From Colwellia sp. PAMC 21821 (GTDB taxonomy: Bacteria; Pseudomonadota; Gammaproteobacteria; Enterobacterales; Alteromonadaceae): a stretch of 64,000 nucleotides of DNA. Below are positions 35,801-45,221 of this stretch, one piece after another (position 1 is the first letter of the stretch; the number at the start of each line of letters is the position of its first letter). The notes beneath the pieces are model-generated. The model searched no databases and was not told the DNA's origin. It saw nothing but the letters and a program-made list of their open reading frames with translations. The stretch spans positions 4,526,001 through 4,590,000 of the forward strand of contig NZ_CP014943.1 of the NCBI RefSeq assembly GCF_002077175.1, in the 5' to 3' direction. Position numbers and translations under genes: made by a program.

Positions 35801-37656
35801 AGCATTGAGAAGTCTAAAATCCAAAAAACTTCTCCGTTTTCGGCTTTTACTGCATATGGGCTTTCACCGATAACACGTAAACCAAAATTTTCTAACATAG
35901 GTAAAACATCAGACAAATGTAATGGTTCGCCCGAATGGAATAACTTTAATTTTACAAAGCGGCTGTTAGCGTCTTCTTCTTGCGGTTGATAAAACAACAT
36001 TTCAAGTTGATTATCTTCAGATAAAGCTTCAAATTTTTCGATATCTACGATTGCAGTACCAGGTAAAACTTCATCTTTATAAGCTTGTGGAAAGCTAGCA
36101 TATTTTCTACTTAATGCTTTACCTTTAGCTTCGCCTTTATGCGAGTTTAATGCATCGGCTAAATTATCATCCCAGCTGCGTGCAGCATGGTTTAAATTCT
36201 TTTCAATTTCTTTCACATTAATGTCTGCTTTTGTCGAATTAACTCTAACGATATAGTGCGTTCGCGCTTGTGCGGATTCTGAGAAGTAAGTCGTAAACTC
36301 AACTTCTTCATCGCTGCCTAATGCTTCTTGTAGCAATTTTTGAGTGTTAACACGTAACGCGGTGTTGTAACGTTCACGTGGCACATAAACCATACAAGAG
36401 TAAAAGCGGTTGAAAGCATCGCGGCGCATAAACAAGCCGGAATAGTCACGCTCTTGCATTTGAAAAATACCCATAACATTTTTCAATAATTCAGCAGGTG
36501 AACTTTGTAAAATTTCATCTCTTGGATATGTTTCAAGGATATTGATCAATGCTTTATAAGCATGGGTGCCAATGGCAAAACCTGAATCGTTACAAACACC
36601 CATAACTTTAGATTTAATTAAGGGTAAATCCAAAGCGCTATTAGTATAGTAAGCCGAACCAAATAAACCAACAAAACGCTCTTCGCCAATAACATTACCT
36701 TTGTTGTCAAAGCGCTTAACACCAATATAATCTAAGTGAGCTGGGCGATGTACACGCGATTTAGCATTAGTTTTTGTTAAAACTAATAGGTTTTTACCTA
36801 AGGCAATTTCCCGCGCTGACTCACTTAAACCAGACATAAGACGTTCTTTGGTACCGTCATACTGGTTCATTAAGCCTAAGCTAGATTCAACATCAGCCGA
36901 TAGGGCCATATCGCCTTCTAATGTTTTAACATGATAAGCGCGGTAACCTAATAACGTAAAGTTATCTGCTAACATCCATTCTAAAAAGCTAACACTGTCT
37001 TTGTGCTCTGCTTCAGAGCAAGGTAATTTAGCCTTTTTCACCTCGTCAATAACACTACGCAAGCGTGCTTGCATTGGTTGCCAATCGCTTACCGTTATGG
37101 CTATATCGCTGACGACAGAGTGTAATTCTTTAGCGATATTTGTTAATACTTTCGCGTCATTCTGACGATCAATTTCAATAAAAAATACTGTTTCGACCGA
37201 CGTTGACTTGAACGACTGATCAACAGAAGAAGAAAGCTTAGTGATATTTTGACTTTTATCACGAACTATTTTTATTGGTGAGTTCAACATTAAATGCGGT
37301 GTTAGGTTTAATCGACTTAAAGCAATACGCACAGAGTCGACTAAAAACGGCATATCTCTCACAATAATTTCGATGATGGTATGGCTAGATTTCCAACCAT
37401 TTTTTGAAACCTGTGGATTAAACACTTTAATCACAGGTTTATCATCTTGATGGTCGTTTAATGTATTCCAAAGACTTAGCGTGGCACCATACATGTCACT
37501 ATCATTTCTATGATCAAGATCTAAGGTTGAAATATTTTTATAAAGCAACTCTGCAAATTGCTTCACAAGCGGAGCTGTTGCCGCTGGAACTTTTTTTTGT
37601 ATTAACTGTGCTACGTTCGAAAGTATCACTGAAGGTAAACCGTCTACTAACGCCAT
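32815..37656 (-). CDS. gdhB: NAD-specific glutamate dehydrogenase, 180-kDa class
   Basis: A 1613-residue enzyme that oxidises glutamate to 2-oxoglutarate and ammonia, used mainly for amino-acid catabolism; the length matches the large bacterial NAD-GDH class (about 1600-1620). The N-terminal half holds ACT-like regulatory regions. The catalytic core lies near residues 790-1150, with VHLRGGKVARGGLRWSDR, VPVGAKGGFV, IGDMAGDVFGNGMLLS and IVGEGGNLGFTQ. A helical C-terminal domain follows. AGGAAAAAGGC precedes the ATG. No frame break is seen over 4.8 kb. Transcription is from its own promoter region at about 37660-37850, downstream of the MMPL gene. Confidence 0.95.
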   Translation of the reverse strand: MALVDGLPSVILSNVAQLIQKKVPAATAPLVKQFAELLYKNISTLDLDHRNDSDMYGATLSLWNTLNDHQDDKPVIKVFNPQVSKNGWKSSHTIIEIIVRDMPFLVDSVRIALSRLNLTPHLMLNSPIKIVRDKSQNITKLSSSVDQSFKSTSVETVFFIEIDRQNDAKVLTNIAKELHSVVSDIAITVSDWQPMQARLRSVIDEVKKAKLPCSEAEHKDSVSFLEWMLADNFTLLGYRAYHVKTLEGDMALSADVESSLGLMNQYDGTKERLMSGLSESAREIALGKNLLVLTKTNAKSRVHRPAHLDYIGVKRFDNKGNVIGEERFVGLFGSAYYTNSALDLPLIKSKVMGVCNDSGFAIGTHAYKALINILETYPRDEILQSSPAELLKNVMGIFQMQERDYSGLFMRRDAFNRFYSCMVYVPRERYNTALRVNTQKLLQEALGSDEEVEFTTYFSESAQARTHYIVRVNSTKADINVKEIEKNLNHAARSWDDNLADALNSHKGEAKGKALSRKYASFPQAYKDEVLPGTAIVDIEKFEALSEDNQLEMLFYQPQEEDANSRFVKLKLFHSGEPLHLSDVLPMLENFGLRVIGESPYAVKAENGEVFWILDFSMLLTGKGKFNLEIVQSLFQDAFAKVWSRELEDDGFNRLILGAELGGREVSIVRAYAKYERQIGGTFSQSYIEDTFARYPSIAKLLIKLFKLRFTPSKKSNEKALEKVHTSLEASLDSVASLDDDRIIRRFVEMVNATIRTNYFQPHPVTGEKSYISFKILPSQISDVPQPVPAFEIFVYSPQVEGVHLRGGKVARGGLRWSDRREDFRTEVLGLVKAQQVKNSVIVPVGAKGGFVCKQLPDGDRKEIFEAGKECYRTFIRGLLDITDNIIDGEIVPPVNVVRLDEDDPYLVVAADKGTATFSDVANAISDEYNFWMGDAFASGGSVGYDHKAMGITAKGAWESVKRHFREMDVDCQTTDFTCIAIGDMAGDVFGNGMLLSKHTRLQAAFNHMHIFIDPTPDAASSYVERERLFNLPGCTWDDYNKDLISEGGAIFSRQSKSIKLTPQIKKMLGTQKQTMSPLELMQAILKMQVDLLWNGGIGTYVKGSKETHLEVGDRANDALRINGAELKAKIVGEGGNLGFTQLGRIEFGAKGGRINTDAIDNAGGVDCSDNEVNIKILLNGLVQNGDLTVKQRNKILYDMTDEVGEIVIDDCYRQTHSLSITELRGGGQLKEQAQFISELDRSGKLVRALEFIPTDEEIAERLALGKGLTRPELAVLLAYSKMVLKEELVCPEITDNEYHQSLLIEAFPKQLQASYSAQMQDHPLRAEIIATQLANNIGNDMGFNFVHRMKEETGATTSEIANCYTMASAVFELSDVWKQISDLDNKISTSIQTEMLFQLRRTVRRATRWFLRHRNKSFNIAQSIAFYHETFAELSSNITSYMIEKEAAQIKRVESDLVKAGVPDSVALRISLLSTLFSVMDIAEISKSEAISTELATDLYFKLGARLDLHWFLDQITSQPVSNHWQALARASFREELDWQQRSLTSVILRGNKDSTDVDKMLETWLVESAQPLERWQHILADFRIGKTHEFAKFSVALRELMLLSLHCDPVK

Positions 37657-37851
37657 GCCTTTTTCCTTTTTGGATAAAACGCTTGAATAATTACTAATTT
37701 TTGAGTCTTGTAAAAGAATAGACTATAAACTTGATCTTATTGATAAACTCGGGCGATTGCGAGCACTATTTTAGATGCATTACTTTAAAAAGAGCTTATT
37801 TATGTAACAGACATGAAAACATTCAATTGTTTATTCATAAGTTATAAATAG

Positions 37852-37873
37852 AAAATGACCTTTCGGCCATTTT
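37852..37873 (-). terminator. Terminator of the MMPL transporter gene
   Basis: Minus-strand AAAATGGCC and GGTCATTTT (one G-T pair) close a GAAA tetraloop. Confidence 0.7.
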
Positions 37874-37915
37874 CTTGTTTATTTATGCATATTTATACGA
37901 TCAATTAATTACAAT

Positions 37916-40234
37916 TTATTTTCGCTCAGGCCATAGAAACGCTGCAATAGCTGGTAATACCAGCACTGCTGCAATCATATTAACTAAAAACATGAAGGTT
38001 AATAATATGCCCATATCAACTTGGAATTTTAAATCAGAGAAAAACCAGGTTGAAACACCTATAGCTAAAGTTACTCCGGTAATTAAAACTGCACTACCAC
38101 GCTCTTTAAGTGCGTCAAAATAAGCACTTTGTACCGTAGCACCATTTCTCAGCTTAACACTCATAGTAGACAGGATATAAATACCGTAATCGACACCTAT
38201 ACCCACACCTAATGCAATAACAGGTAGCGTTGATACCGTGAGCCCTATATCGAGCGCTGTCATCAACCATTGTGCAAGCGTTGATACCACATAAAGTGGC
38301 ACAACCACGGCAATTGTTGCTCTTAAGCTTCTAAAGCTCAATAAACATAAAATGATTACCGCACCATAAACATAAAGCATCATAGGGATTTGCGCTGCTT
38401 CTACCGCTTCATTGGTTGCTGCCATAACGCCGACTGGGCCTGATGCAAGCTTGAAAGTTAAATTGTCATTGCCCAACTCGCTAGCAAGCACTTTAACTTC
38501 ATCAACTACTCTAGTGATTGTTTCGGCTTTGTGGTCTTCTAAAAATAAAATAACCGGCATTGCACTACAGTCACTATTGAGCAACCCACTTGAAGAAGGT
38601 ACTCGAGCAATTGATTGCACTAAGGTTTGTGGATTACGCGATAAAACACGCCATTTCGGGTTACCTTCGTTATAGCCCGCGTTAACTATTTTTGCGATAG
38701 ACGCCAAACTAACAGCTGACTGTACACCTGGCACATTTTCCATCCGCCATTGAAATCTATCAATAGTGTCCATACGGTCGTAGTAGGTACAGGCATCTGC
38801 GGTCGTTTCGACGATAATAGACATATAATCGACGCTAATGGCATATTTATCAGTAATTAAGAAGGTATCCTGATTGTATCGTGACTCTTCATGTAACGAC
38901 GGTGCACCTGCATGTAACTCCCCTATTTTCATATTTTGGGCATTAATATATCCAACAATATAAAGTACGGCTGTTAACGCTAAGATAACCATGGCGACCT
39001 TACGTGTCGCAAATGTAGACATAAGATGCCAAATGCCATCGGCACCAGAGGACTTTTTATCTGGTGTAGTTTCTTTACTTTTTGGCACTTTCATATAAGA
39101 AACTAACAGTGGTAATAACACCAAGTTAGTTAATATGATCATAGCAACACCCAGAGATGCCGTTATGGCGAGCTCGCGAATAATGCCTATATCTATAGAC
39201 AACAAGGTCATAAAACCTACGGTATCTGAAAGTAATGCTATACCGCCTGGAACTAACAAAACTCTGAAGCTTAATTGTGCTGCTTCCTTACTGGTTTTGC
39301 CACTGTTGACCATTTTGGAGACGGAGTTAATCATTTGCACGCCATGACTAACACCAATGGCAAAGACTAAAAAGGGTACCAATATCGACATAGGGTCTAA
39401 GCCAAAGCCGAGTGTCGATAACATACCTAACTGCCAAACAACGGCAATCAAGGAACATGTAATAGGTAAAATAGTTAAAGCAAGTGACCGACAAAACCAA
39501 AAAACCATCAAAGTCGTGATGGCAATAGCGATCGCGAAAAAGGTAACTACCCCTTTTGCACCTTGGGCTACATCACCCACCATTTTGGTAAAACCAATAA
39601 TGTGTATTGATATTTTACCATTTTCAAATTCACCACGAATTTCATTTTCCAATTGTCCGGCGAGTACGATGCTATCGAGTTTTTCTCCGGTATTGGGGTC
39701 AATTTCCATCAACGAGGTTTTCACCATGGAGCAACTATAATCGTCAGCAACAATGCTACCAACTATGCCAGCTTTTTCAATATTGCCCTTTACAATCGCT
39801 AGACCTGCTTCATCGGGTTGAAAGTTGGCAGGAATTACCGGCCCTCCCGCGAAGCCATCTTCTACAATTTCAACAAATCGCGTACTGGGTGAAAATAAAG
39901 ATTTGACCTGAATTCTGTCAACACCCGGAATAAAAAACAGTTTGTCATGCACGCCTTTTAAGGCCTTAAAGAATTCAGGGTTGAAAATATCATCACTGGT
40001 ATCACACACTGAAATTAAAACGTTATTTGCACCACCAAAATTCTCCCTATGCTCAAGATAGGTCTTCATATAACTGTGGTTCAGTGGAATATGTTTGGTA
40101 AAGGCGGCATCAAGTTTAATTTGTGTTGCTTGAAACAACAGAAATATACTGGTCAGAAGAAAAAATACCAGTACAGCTAATCGACGGCGAAAGAGTGTTG
40201 CTTCTACAACATTAATAATAGAATTAAATTTCAT
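37916..40234 (-). CDS. RND-superfamily permease (MMPL type)
   Basis: A 772-residue inner-membrane transporter. The first helix (about residues 17-34) is followed by a periplasmic domain and a bundle of five or six helices, then a repeat of the same plan (second periplasmic domain near 440-600, helices to the end), giving about 12 membrane segments. The segments DPMSILVPFLVFAIGVSHGVQM and GLTVSTLPVIALGVGIGVDYGIYIL are the twin conserved RND helices. Without an adjacent adaptor or OM channel it resembles MMPL/hydrophobe exporters rather than drug pumps. The gene starts 5 bases after the YCF48-like gene. Transport of lipids or other hydrophobic molecules is inferred from the class and its neighbours. 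Confidence 0.85.
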   Translation of the reverse strand: MKFNSIINVVEATLFRRRLAVLVFFLLTSIFLLFQATQIKLDAAFTKHIPLNHSYMKTYLEHRENFGGANNVLISVCDTSDDIFNPEFFKALKGVHDKLFFIPGVDRIQVKSLFSPSTRFVEIVEDGFAGGPVIPANFQPDEAGLAIVKGNIEKAGIVGSIVADDYSCSMVKTSLMEIDPNTGEKLDSIVLAGQLENEIRGEFENGKISIHIIGFTKMVGDVAQGAKGVVTFFAIAIAITTLMVFWFCRSLALTILPITCSLIAVVWQLGMLSTLGFGLDPMSILVPFLVFAIGVSHGVQMINSVSKMVNSGKTSKEAAQLSFRVLLVPGGIALLSDTVGFMTLLSIDIGIIRELAITASLGVAMIILTNLVLLPLLVSYMKVPKSKETTPDKKSSGADGIWHLMSTFATRKVAMVILALTAVLYIVGYINAQNMKIGELHAGAPSLHEESRYNQDTFLITDKYAISVDYMSIIVETTADACTYYDRMDTIDRFQWRMENVPGVQSAVSLASIAKIVNAGYNEGNPKWRVLSRNPQTLVQSIARVPSSSGLLNSDCSAMPVILFLEDHKAETITRVVDEVKVLASELGNDNLTFKLASGPVGVMAATNEAVEAAQIPMMLYVYGAVIILCLLSFRSLRATIAVVVPLYVVSTLAQWLMTALDIGLTVSTLPVIALGVGIGVDYGIYILSTMSVKLRNGATVQSAYFDALKERGSAVLITGVTLAIGVSTWFFSDLKFQVDMGILLTFMFLVNMIAAVLVLPAIAAFLWPERK

Positions 40235-40239
40235 GACAG

Positions 40240-41241
40240 TTACTTCGTTACGTTAATAGTTTTGATGCCAACATCAGAGACGGCAATAATCTTATTCTTA
40301 TACCAAACACCTGCAATAAGTGCTTTACCATCTTTTATAATATGTTTGTGAAACGAAGCACCATCATCTCGGCTTTCTAACAATACCCCGTTATTTCCTA
40401 GTACAAATATACGGTCATCATCAGTAAGTACAATAGCACTTAATAGTGCCGTTACATGGCTATCAGTTTCCTGCCATGGCGTACCATTACGTAAACTGCG
40501 AAAAATATGCCCGCGTAAACCAACCACAAGTAAGTTGCCTATTTGCGTTCGGTTTATATCGTAAAATGACCCTGGATATATCTCATCAAGCTTCTCCCAG
40601 TTCACCCCAAAGTCATTGCTTTTAGCAATCAGGCCAATTTCCCCAGCCAGATATAAAGTACGACCATCGGCCACCACGCGATTAAAATGTGGCAAAATAC
40701 TACTTTGTTCATCTAAATATGCTTTTTCGTCTTGCAGTTTAAGTTCTGCTAAGTACGCTTGATCTTCAGGGAAAAGAAATTCGTTATGATATTCAACTTC
40801 CCAATGTTTTCCGCCGTCAAGCGTTCGATAAAACAGCCCGTAAGCGCCAATGGCAATGCCACTATTTTCGTCCAAAAATAGTACATCCAATAATGGTTTC
40901 TCTACGTTTGGTAGATGCTGCTGTATTTGCCAAGATCTACCAGCATCTTTTGAAGATAAAATAGTTGCATCATGACCTACCGCCCAACCATTAAATTCAT
41001 CGATAAAATAGACCGCGGTTAATGTCACTTGTAACGGTACTTTAGCTTGTTGCCACTGAACACCATCAGTGGACACTAGAATATGACCGCGTTCACCAAC
41101 AGCGACTAATGTGGACTCATTAACTTTTGTAATATCAAGTAAAAGTGATTTGCTCGCCAAAGGTGCAATTATCGCGTCTTGCGGTTGCGCATTGAGAATA
41201 GGAATAGTAAGAAAACTGAGTAAAATAACGAGAAGACGCAT
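40240..41241 (-). CDS. YCF48-like beta-propeller protein, exported
   Basis: A 333-residue protein with a signal peptide (ending about residue 18, LNAQ) and repeated BNR/YCF48-type blades: GWAVGHDATILSSKDAGRSW, GIAIGAYGLFYRTLDGGKHW, GEIGLIAKSNDFGVNW and LGNNGVLLESRDDGASF. YCF48 in chloroplasts aids photosystem II assembly; that role cannot apply here. In proteobacteria such genes sit beside MMPL permeases and DUF1302/DUF1329 genes, as here, suggesting a periplasmic partner of the permease. Translation is coupled with the MMPL gene (5-base gap). Confidence 0.85.
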   Translation of the reverse strand: MRLLVILLSFLTIPILNAQPQDAIIAPLASKSLLLDITKVNESTLVAVGERGHILVSTDGVQWQQAKVPLQVTLTAVYFIDEFNGWAVGHDATILSSKDAGRSWQIQQHLPNVEKPLLDVLFLDENSGIAIGAYGLFYRTLDGGKHWEVEYHNEFLFPEDQAYLAELKLQDEKAYLDEQSSILPHFNRVVADGRTLYLAGEIGLIAKSNDFGVNWEKLDEIYPGSFYDINRTQIGNLLVVGLRGHIFRSLRNGTPWQETDSHVTALLSAIVLTDDDRIFVLGNNGVLLESRDDGASFHKHIIKDGKALIAGVWYKNKIIAVSDVGIKTINVTK

Positions 41242-41415
41242 AATTAACTATATTAGCTCCATTTATTTGGACTAAGAGGCCTACATGCCTCAAATTGATA
41301 TATTAAGAAGAGTTAGCCAGAATAATATCCAGCACGTTCAAATTCTCCTCCATCTTTAGTTTAGCTAAAATCAAGAGGAATTAAAATTAAATAACCGATT
41401 GTAAACTTTAAAACA

Positions 41416-41443
41416 AAAACGGCTAGCACCAGCCAGCCGTTTT
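41416..41443 (-). terminator. Terminator after the DUF1329 gene
   Basis: AAAACGGCT and AGCCGTTTT arms on the minus strand, with TTTTG following. It splits the envelope cluster into two transcription units. Confidence 0.8.
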
Positions 41444-41457
41444 ATCAAAGTATTGAC

Positions 41458-42846
41458 TTATCTTCGCCCTTCACGACGTAATGCTGAGGACGTAAAATCA
41501 ACGTCTTGTAAATCAGCAGAGAAGTCATACATACTTGCTTCATTATCTAGTCCCATCGCAATATAACGACGAGATTGCAAGTCATGAAATACTTCTAAAG
41601 TTGACCATTGGGTAGGTACTTCATAGTAATTAATGCCATGAGCAACACCAACACGATATAATTCATCTCGGTTATCATAAATATCGGTAACCGCTACTTG
41701 CCAGCTATCTTCATCGATATAAAATACACGTTTTTTATACGTATGTCGCGTATCAGATTTTAAGTTAGCTTCAACCACCCATACACGATGCTTTTCATAG
41801 CGCACGAGTTCAGGATTAATATGACCCGGTTGTAAAATTTGATCATATTTCAAATTATCGCTGTGTAAACGATAGTCGTTATATGGGATCAACAACTCTT
41901 GCTTGCCTTTTAATGTCCAGTTGTAACGGTTAGGTGCACCATTAAACATATCAAAGTCATCAGTTGTTCTTAAACCATCTGACGCTGTACCTGGTGCATC
42001 ATATGCAACATTTGGCGCACGGCGAACACGTCGTTGACCCGTGTTATAGGTCCATGCTTGGCGAGGTGTTTTTATTTGGTCCATCGTTTCATGAACTAAT
42101 AAAGCTGTACCAGCTAAACGTGCTGGCTCAGTAACTTTTTGCTTAAATTTGAACAAAATATTAGTTTTTTGAAGCTCTTCAGCTTTAACACCTTTAACGC
42201 CATACGGTATAAGTAATTGGTCGTCAAACCCCATGTAGGTATAATCACCTGACGCCGTTGGTGCAGCTTGACCACCTTCACGAACAATTTTTTCACCGCG
42301 ATAGCGTAATATATGGTTCCAAATAGCTTCTAAGCCATCTTTTGGTACTGGAAATGGAATACCAACAGCTGCTTGAATAATACCATTACCGCCTTCAACT
42401 AATTCTGTTCTCGTCGCATTGTCCAAAGTCGCTTGATAAACATGCTCTGGATACGAAGCCGAACGACGAGATTGGTAAACACTCATCTTGTATGTATCAG
42501 GATAAGTTTCAAATAACTTAATTTGGCCTGGCGTTAATATACTTTTATATTCTGCAAGATTCTTAGCCGTAATGGTATACATCGCTTTATCGGCAGCAAA
42601 AGGGTCAATATGATGGTCGCCTACTTTATAGCCTGCTGGTGCTGACTTAATGCCACCGGTCCAAGCTGGAATAGAGCCGTCAGCATTCGCTGCACGTACC
42701 GCACCAAAAGGGGTTAACTCTTTTTCTAATTTAGCAGCGTCTTGCTGACTAATTTTTGCAGCAGCACCGCTTGATGCTAAAGCAACGGTTACCGCCATTG
42801 ATACTAGCGTTACCTTTTTAAAGGTATTTTTAAAAATATTTCTCAT
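41458..42846 (-). CDS. DUF1329 family periplasmic protein
   Basis: A 462-residue exported protein of the DUF1329 family. The signal peptide runs to about residue 30 (ALASSGAAA). Typical features are DGSIPAWTGGI, the GDHHIDPFAADK region, QRRVRRAPNVAYDAP and YRWVVEAN-like blocks near the end. The ATG at 42846 is chosen because AGGAT lies 8 bases upstream; an ATG at 42861 would place the signal sequence further in. The family is thought to have a lipoprotein-localisation (LolA/LolB)-like fold, so carrying a hydrophobic ligand through the periplasm is possible. It directly follows the DUF1302 gene. Confidence 0.85.
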   Translation of the reverse strand: MRNIFKNTFKKVTLVSMAVTVALASSGAAAKISQQDAAKLEKELTPFGAVRAANADGSIPAWTGGIKSAPAGYKVGDHHIDPFAADKAMYTITAKNLAEYKSILTPGQIKLFETYPDTYKMSVYQSRRSASYPEHVYQATLDNATRTELVEGGNGIIQAAVGIPFPVPKDGLEAIWNHILRYRGEKIVREGGQAAPTASGDYTYMGFDDQLLIPYGVKGVKAEELQKTNILFKFKQKVTEPARLAGTALLVHETMDQIKTPRQAWTYNTGQRRVRRAPNVAYDAPGTASDGLRTTDDFDMFNGAPNRYNWTLKGKQELLIPYNDYRLHSDNLKYDQILQPGHINPELVRYEKHRVWVVEANLKSDTRHTYKKRVFYIDEDSWQVAVTDIYDNRDELYRVGVAHGINYYEVPTQWSTLEVFHDLQSRRYIAMGLDNEASMYDFSADLQDVDFTSSALRREGRR

Positions 42847-42867
42847 GAAAGTAATCCTCATACAACT

Positions 42868-44913
42868 TTAAATTGAATACTTGACGTTAAATGATACGTA
42901 ATCTCGATCTTCCATTTGGTTAGTAGTACCTACGCCACCAAAGAAACTGTTAAAGCTCAAGTCAGCAGACCATCGGCTTTGGTAGTCGAAACCTAAACCT
43001 AGCGATACTGACTTCCTATCTTCAACAAACAAGAATAATGGATCCGGTGTAATACCGTTAACATCATGTGAAAACACAATTTTTGGTGAAACGTTTATAC
43101 CGGCAAAGACATTGTTATAATCTAGTTTACCAACAAAGCGATAACCCCATGCAAACGCAGTAGGAAATGGGTTCGTTTCTACACCGTCTTGTAAGGCCAT
43201 TTCTAGGCCTTCTTTACCTGCAACACCACCATTTCTAGCAGTACCAGGACCATTTAAACGTAAAACATCTTCATCAGGCATGTCCTGAATATCGATGGCG
43301 CCCACTTCAAGTAAAGTTACAAATTGGCTTGCACCTAATGTTGGCCCCCAAAGATGAGTTAACGTCATTTGCGCTTGTAGTGTGTCAGACAAAATATAAC
43401 CATTTGCACGCGTACCACCCGCAAAAACCGGCATTTGTGAAATACCATCTAGCTCATCACGACCTAAGTCATTCGCTAACTGTTGTGGCATAGCAGCAAA
43501 TAGCAATTCAACATCATCTATTTGTAATGGTTCGTCTTGACGGAAAGTGACTTCACCGGCTACAGAGGTTGTACCTATAGCGGTATTAAAGCTCAAAGCA
43601 TAAAGCTTAATATCTTCAATATAATCAAGTTCAACGCGAGAGAACGCTTTTAAATCTGTGTAATTGTCATGAGTAATTTCAGTTGAAACTAACATACCAA
43701 CATCATGCGCTAAAGCAGCACCGGTAAAGTCAGCTGTAATACCCGAAAATACAGGACGACGACTATGGTAATTCATGTGATACAAGCTAATTTCAGTATC
43801 GTTTAAAGCCGGTAAATACCAAGAAAGTCGTAAACCATATTGGCCACCGTCTTCTGGATCATTCTCGGCGCCAGCTTCACGTAATGTTAACTTAGTTGGA
43901 AAACCGCCAACATAGGCGCCACCAGCATTAGCTATCGGTACATTACCGTTTAATATTTGTGCTCTTAAGCCATTTAAATTAGTAATTACTGAATCAAGAT
44001 CCATATCTGGATTACTAGCAAAATTTAATTGTACATTGTTAAAATGACCGCCGTCACCAGCAAAGTCATTGGTTGAGAAGTAACTACCTGGTGCAGGTAA
44101 AACTGTTTTTTCCCAGCTATATTGATAAAACATTTCAACGTTAAAGGTTTCTGTGACCCCTAGTGACGCCCAAACAGCACCAAAAGGAATAAAAGCTTCT
44201 TTTAACTCAGCACCTGGCGCTTTCAAACGTGCAATATCCACCGGGTTCAGTTCACTGATACCGTGGGATATTAACGTACTTTCACCCCAACTGATCACCT
44301 GTTGACCAACACGAACAGAAAAAGGCATTTCACCAAGATCAAAATCACCGTAGACAAAAGCATCTAACAAACGAACATCGCGACACACTTGGTCACGTGC
44401 TTCATCGTCGCGACAAGGGTCATTAACTACGCCAGAAGTTGGGTTAGTCCACGCTCTATCGCCGTCCATCATTTCAAAATCGTAAAAATACATCGCGCGA
44501 CCAAAAAAACCTAAGTTTTCATAACGCACGTCAAGATCATGTGAGCCTTTGATCAGTTTTGAAAAGCTGTCACCCGAGTTATAATTTAGATTACCGTTAT
44601 CGCCGTTGGTTGAATACCCACCGGCGCCATCCCAGACTGTAGAAGCACTTGGATTAGCATTTAGAATTGGATGATATTGGCTAAAATCAAAGCCATTGTT
44701 TGCGTTATTAGATTTACCAACGTTATCATTCCAGTTTCTGTCTTCTACGCGCCAGCTTGTACCTGCTGAAAATGTAGAATCAAAACTGATATCGAAGTTA
44801 CCTAACTGAAAGTTTTTTGCCTGAACATTAGCACTTGCTAGTGTTATCAAGGCGGCAGCTATACTCAAAGCTAATGGTTTTTTTTGTAAAACGTTGCGAA
44901 GGTTTTGTTTCAT
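42868..44913 (-). CDS. DUF1302 family outer-membrane protein
   Basis: A 681-residue protein with a signal peptide (ending NVQA, about residue 32) and a long Gly/Asn/aromatic-rich beta-barrel ending in VSFNVKYSI. The DUF1302 hallmarks include FDISFDSTFSAGTSWRVEDRN near the N-terminus, FVYGDFDLGEMPFSVRVGQQVISWGES and LNPVDIARLKAPGAELKEAF. GGGGAG lies 7 bases before the ATG. The pairing with DUF1329 is common in gammaproteobacteria. A barrel, a periplasmic carrier-like protein and an MMPL permease together suggest a trans-envelope route for a hydrophobic compound; direction and cargo are unknown. Confidence 0.85.
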   Translation of the reverse strand: MKQNLRNVLQKKPLALSIAAALITLASANVQAKNFQLGNFDISFDSTFSAGTSWRVEDRNWNDNVGKSNNANNGFDFSQYHPILNANPSASTVWDGAGGYSTNGDNGNLNYNSGDSFSKLIKGSHDLDVRYENLGFFGRAMYFYDFEMMDGDRAWTNPTSGVVNDPCRDDEARDQVCRDVRLLDAFVYGDFDLGEMPFSVRVGQQVISWGESTLISHGISELNPVDIARLKAPGAELKEAFIPFGAVWASLGVTETFNVEMFYQYSWEKTVLPAPGSYFSTNDFAGDGGHFNNVQLNFASNPDMDLDSVITNLNGLRAQILNGNVPIANAGGAYVGGFPTKLTLREAGAENDPEDGGQYGLRLSWYLPALNDTEISLYHMNYHSRRPVFSGITADFTGAALAHDVGMLVSTEITHDNYTDLKAFSRVELDYIEDIKLYALSFNTAIGTTSVAGEVTFRQDEPLQIDDVELLFAAMPQQLANDLGRDELDGISQMPVFAGGTRANGYILSDTLQAQMTLTHLWGPTLGASQFVTLLEVGAIDIQDMPDEDVLRLNGPGTARNGGVAGKEGLEMALQDGVETNPFPTAFAWGYRFVGKLDYNNVFAGINVSPKIVFSHDVNGITPDPLFLFVEDRKSVSLGLGFDYQSRWSADLSFNSFFGGVGTTNQMEDRDYVSFNVKYSI

Positions 44914-45221
44914 ATTTTATCTCCCCAGATGTGATTCTGCATTTTTATTTTTATATGCCATTTACATGGTATGAAACAATAATTACATCATTTTGACCCA
45001 GTGGCAAGTGCTAAAACCTTTGTTAAAGCCCTTTATATTAAAGACTTGAAACAAATCAATTAGCAATAACAATAAGGCGTTTAAAACACTTGTTTTAAAC
45101 GCCTTATCTTAATATGCTGCAATCTTCAAATAGTGAACAGAAATGGCAGCCGTCATACTATATGTAACTAGCTTACGACATCTTTAAATGGTCAGACCAC
45201 TGTTTAAAGCAAAAACTCTAA
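44914..45221. other. Promoter region of the DUF1302 gene
   Basis: No gene is seen. It contains the long palindrome at 45072-45107 and AT-rich sequence that should hold the DUF1302 promoter on the minus strand. Confidence 0.45.
45072..45107 (-). terminator. Long perfect hairpin downstream of pepN and DUF2835
   Basis: The arms ATAAGGCGTTTAAAACA and TGTTTTAAACGCCTTAT are perfect 17-base complements around two bases. It could end the pepN-DUF2835 message, although only scattered Ts follow. Confidence 0.6.

Noticed and set aside
39357..39740. 127-codon plus-strand frame inside the MMPL gene
   Set aside because: Complementary shadow of a clear RND permease.
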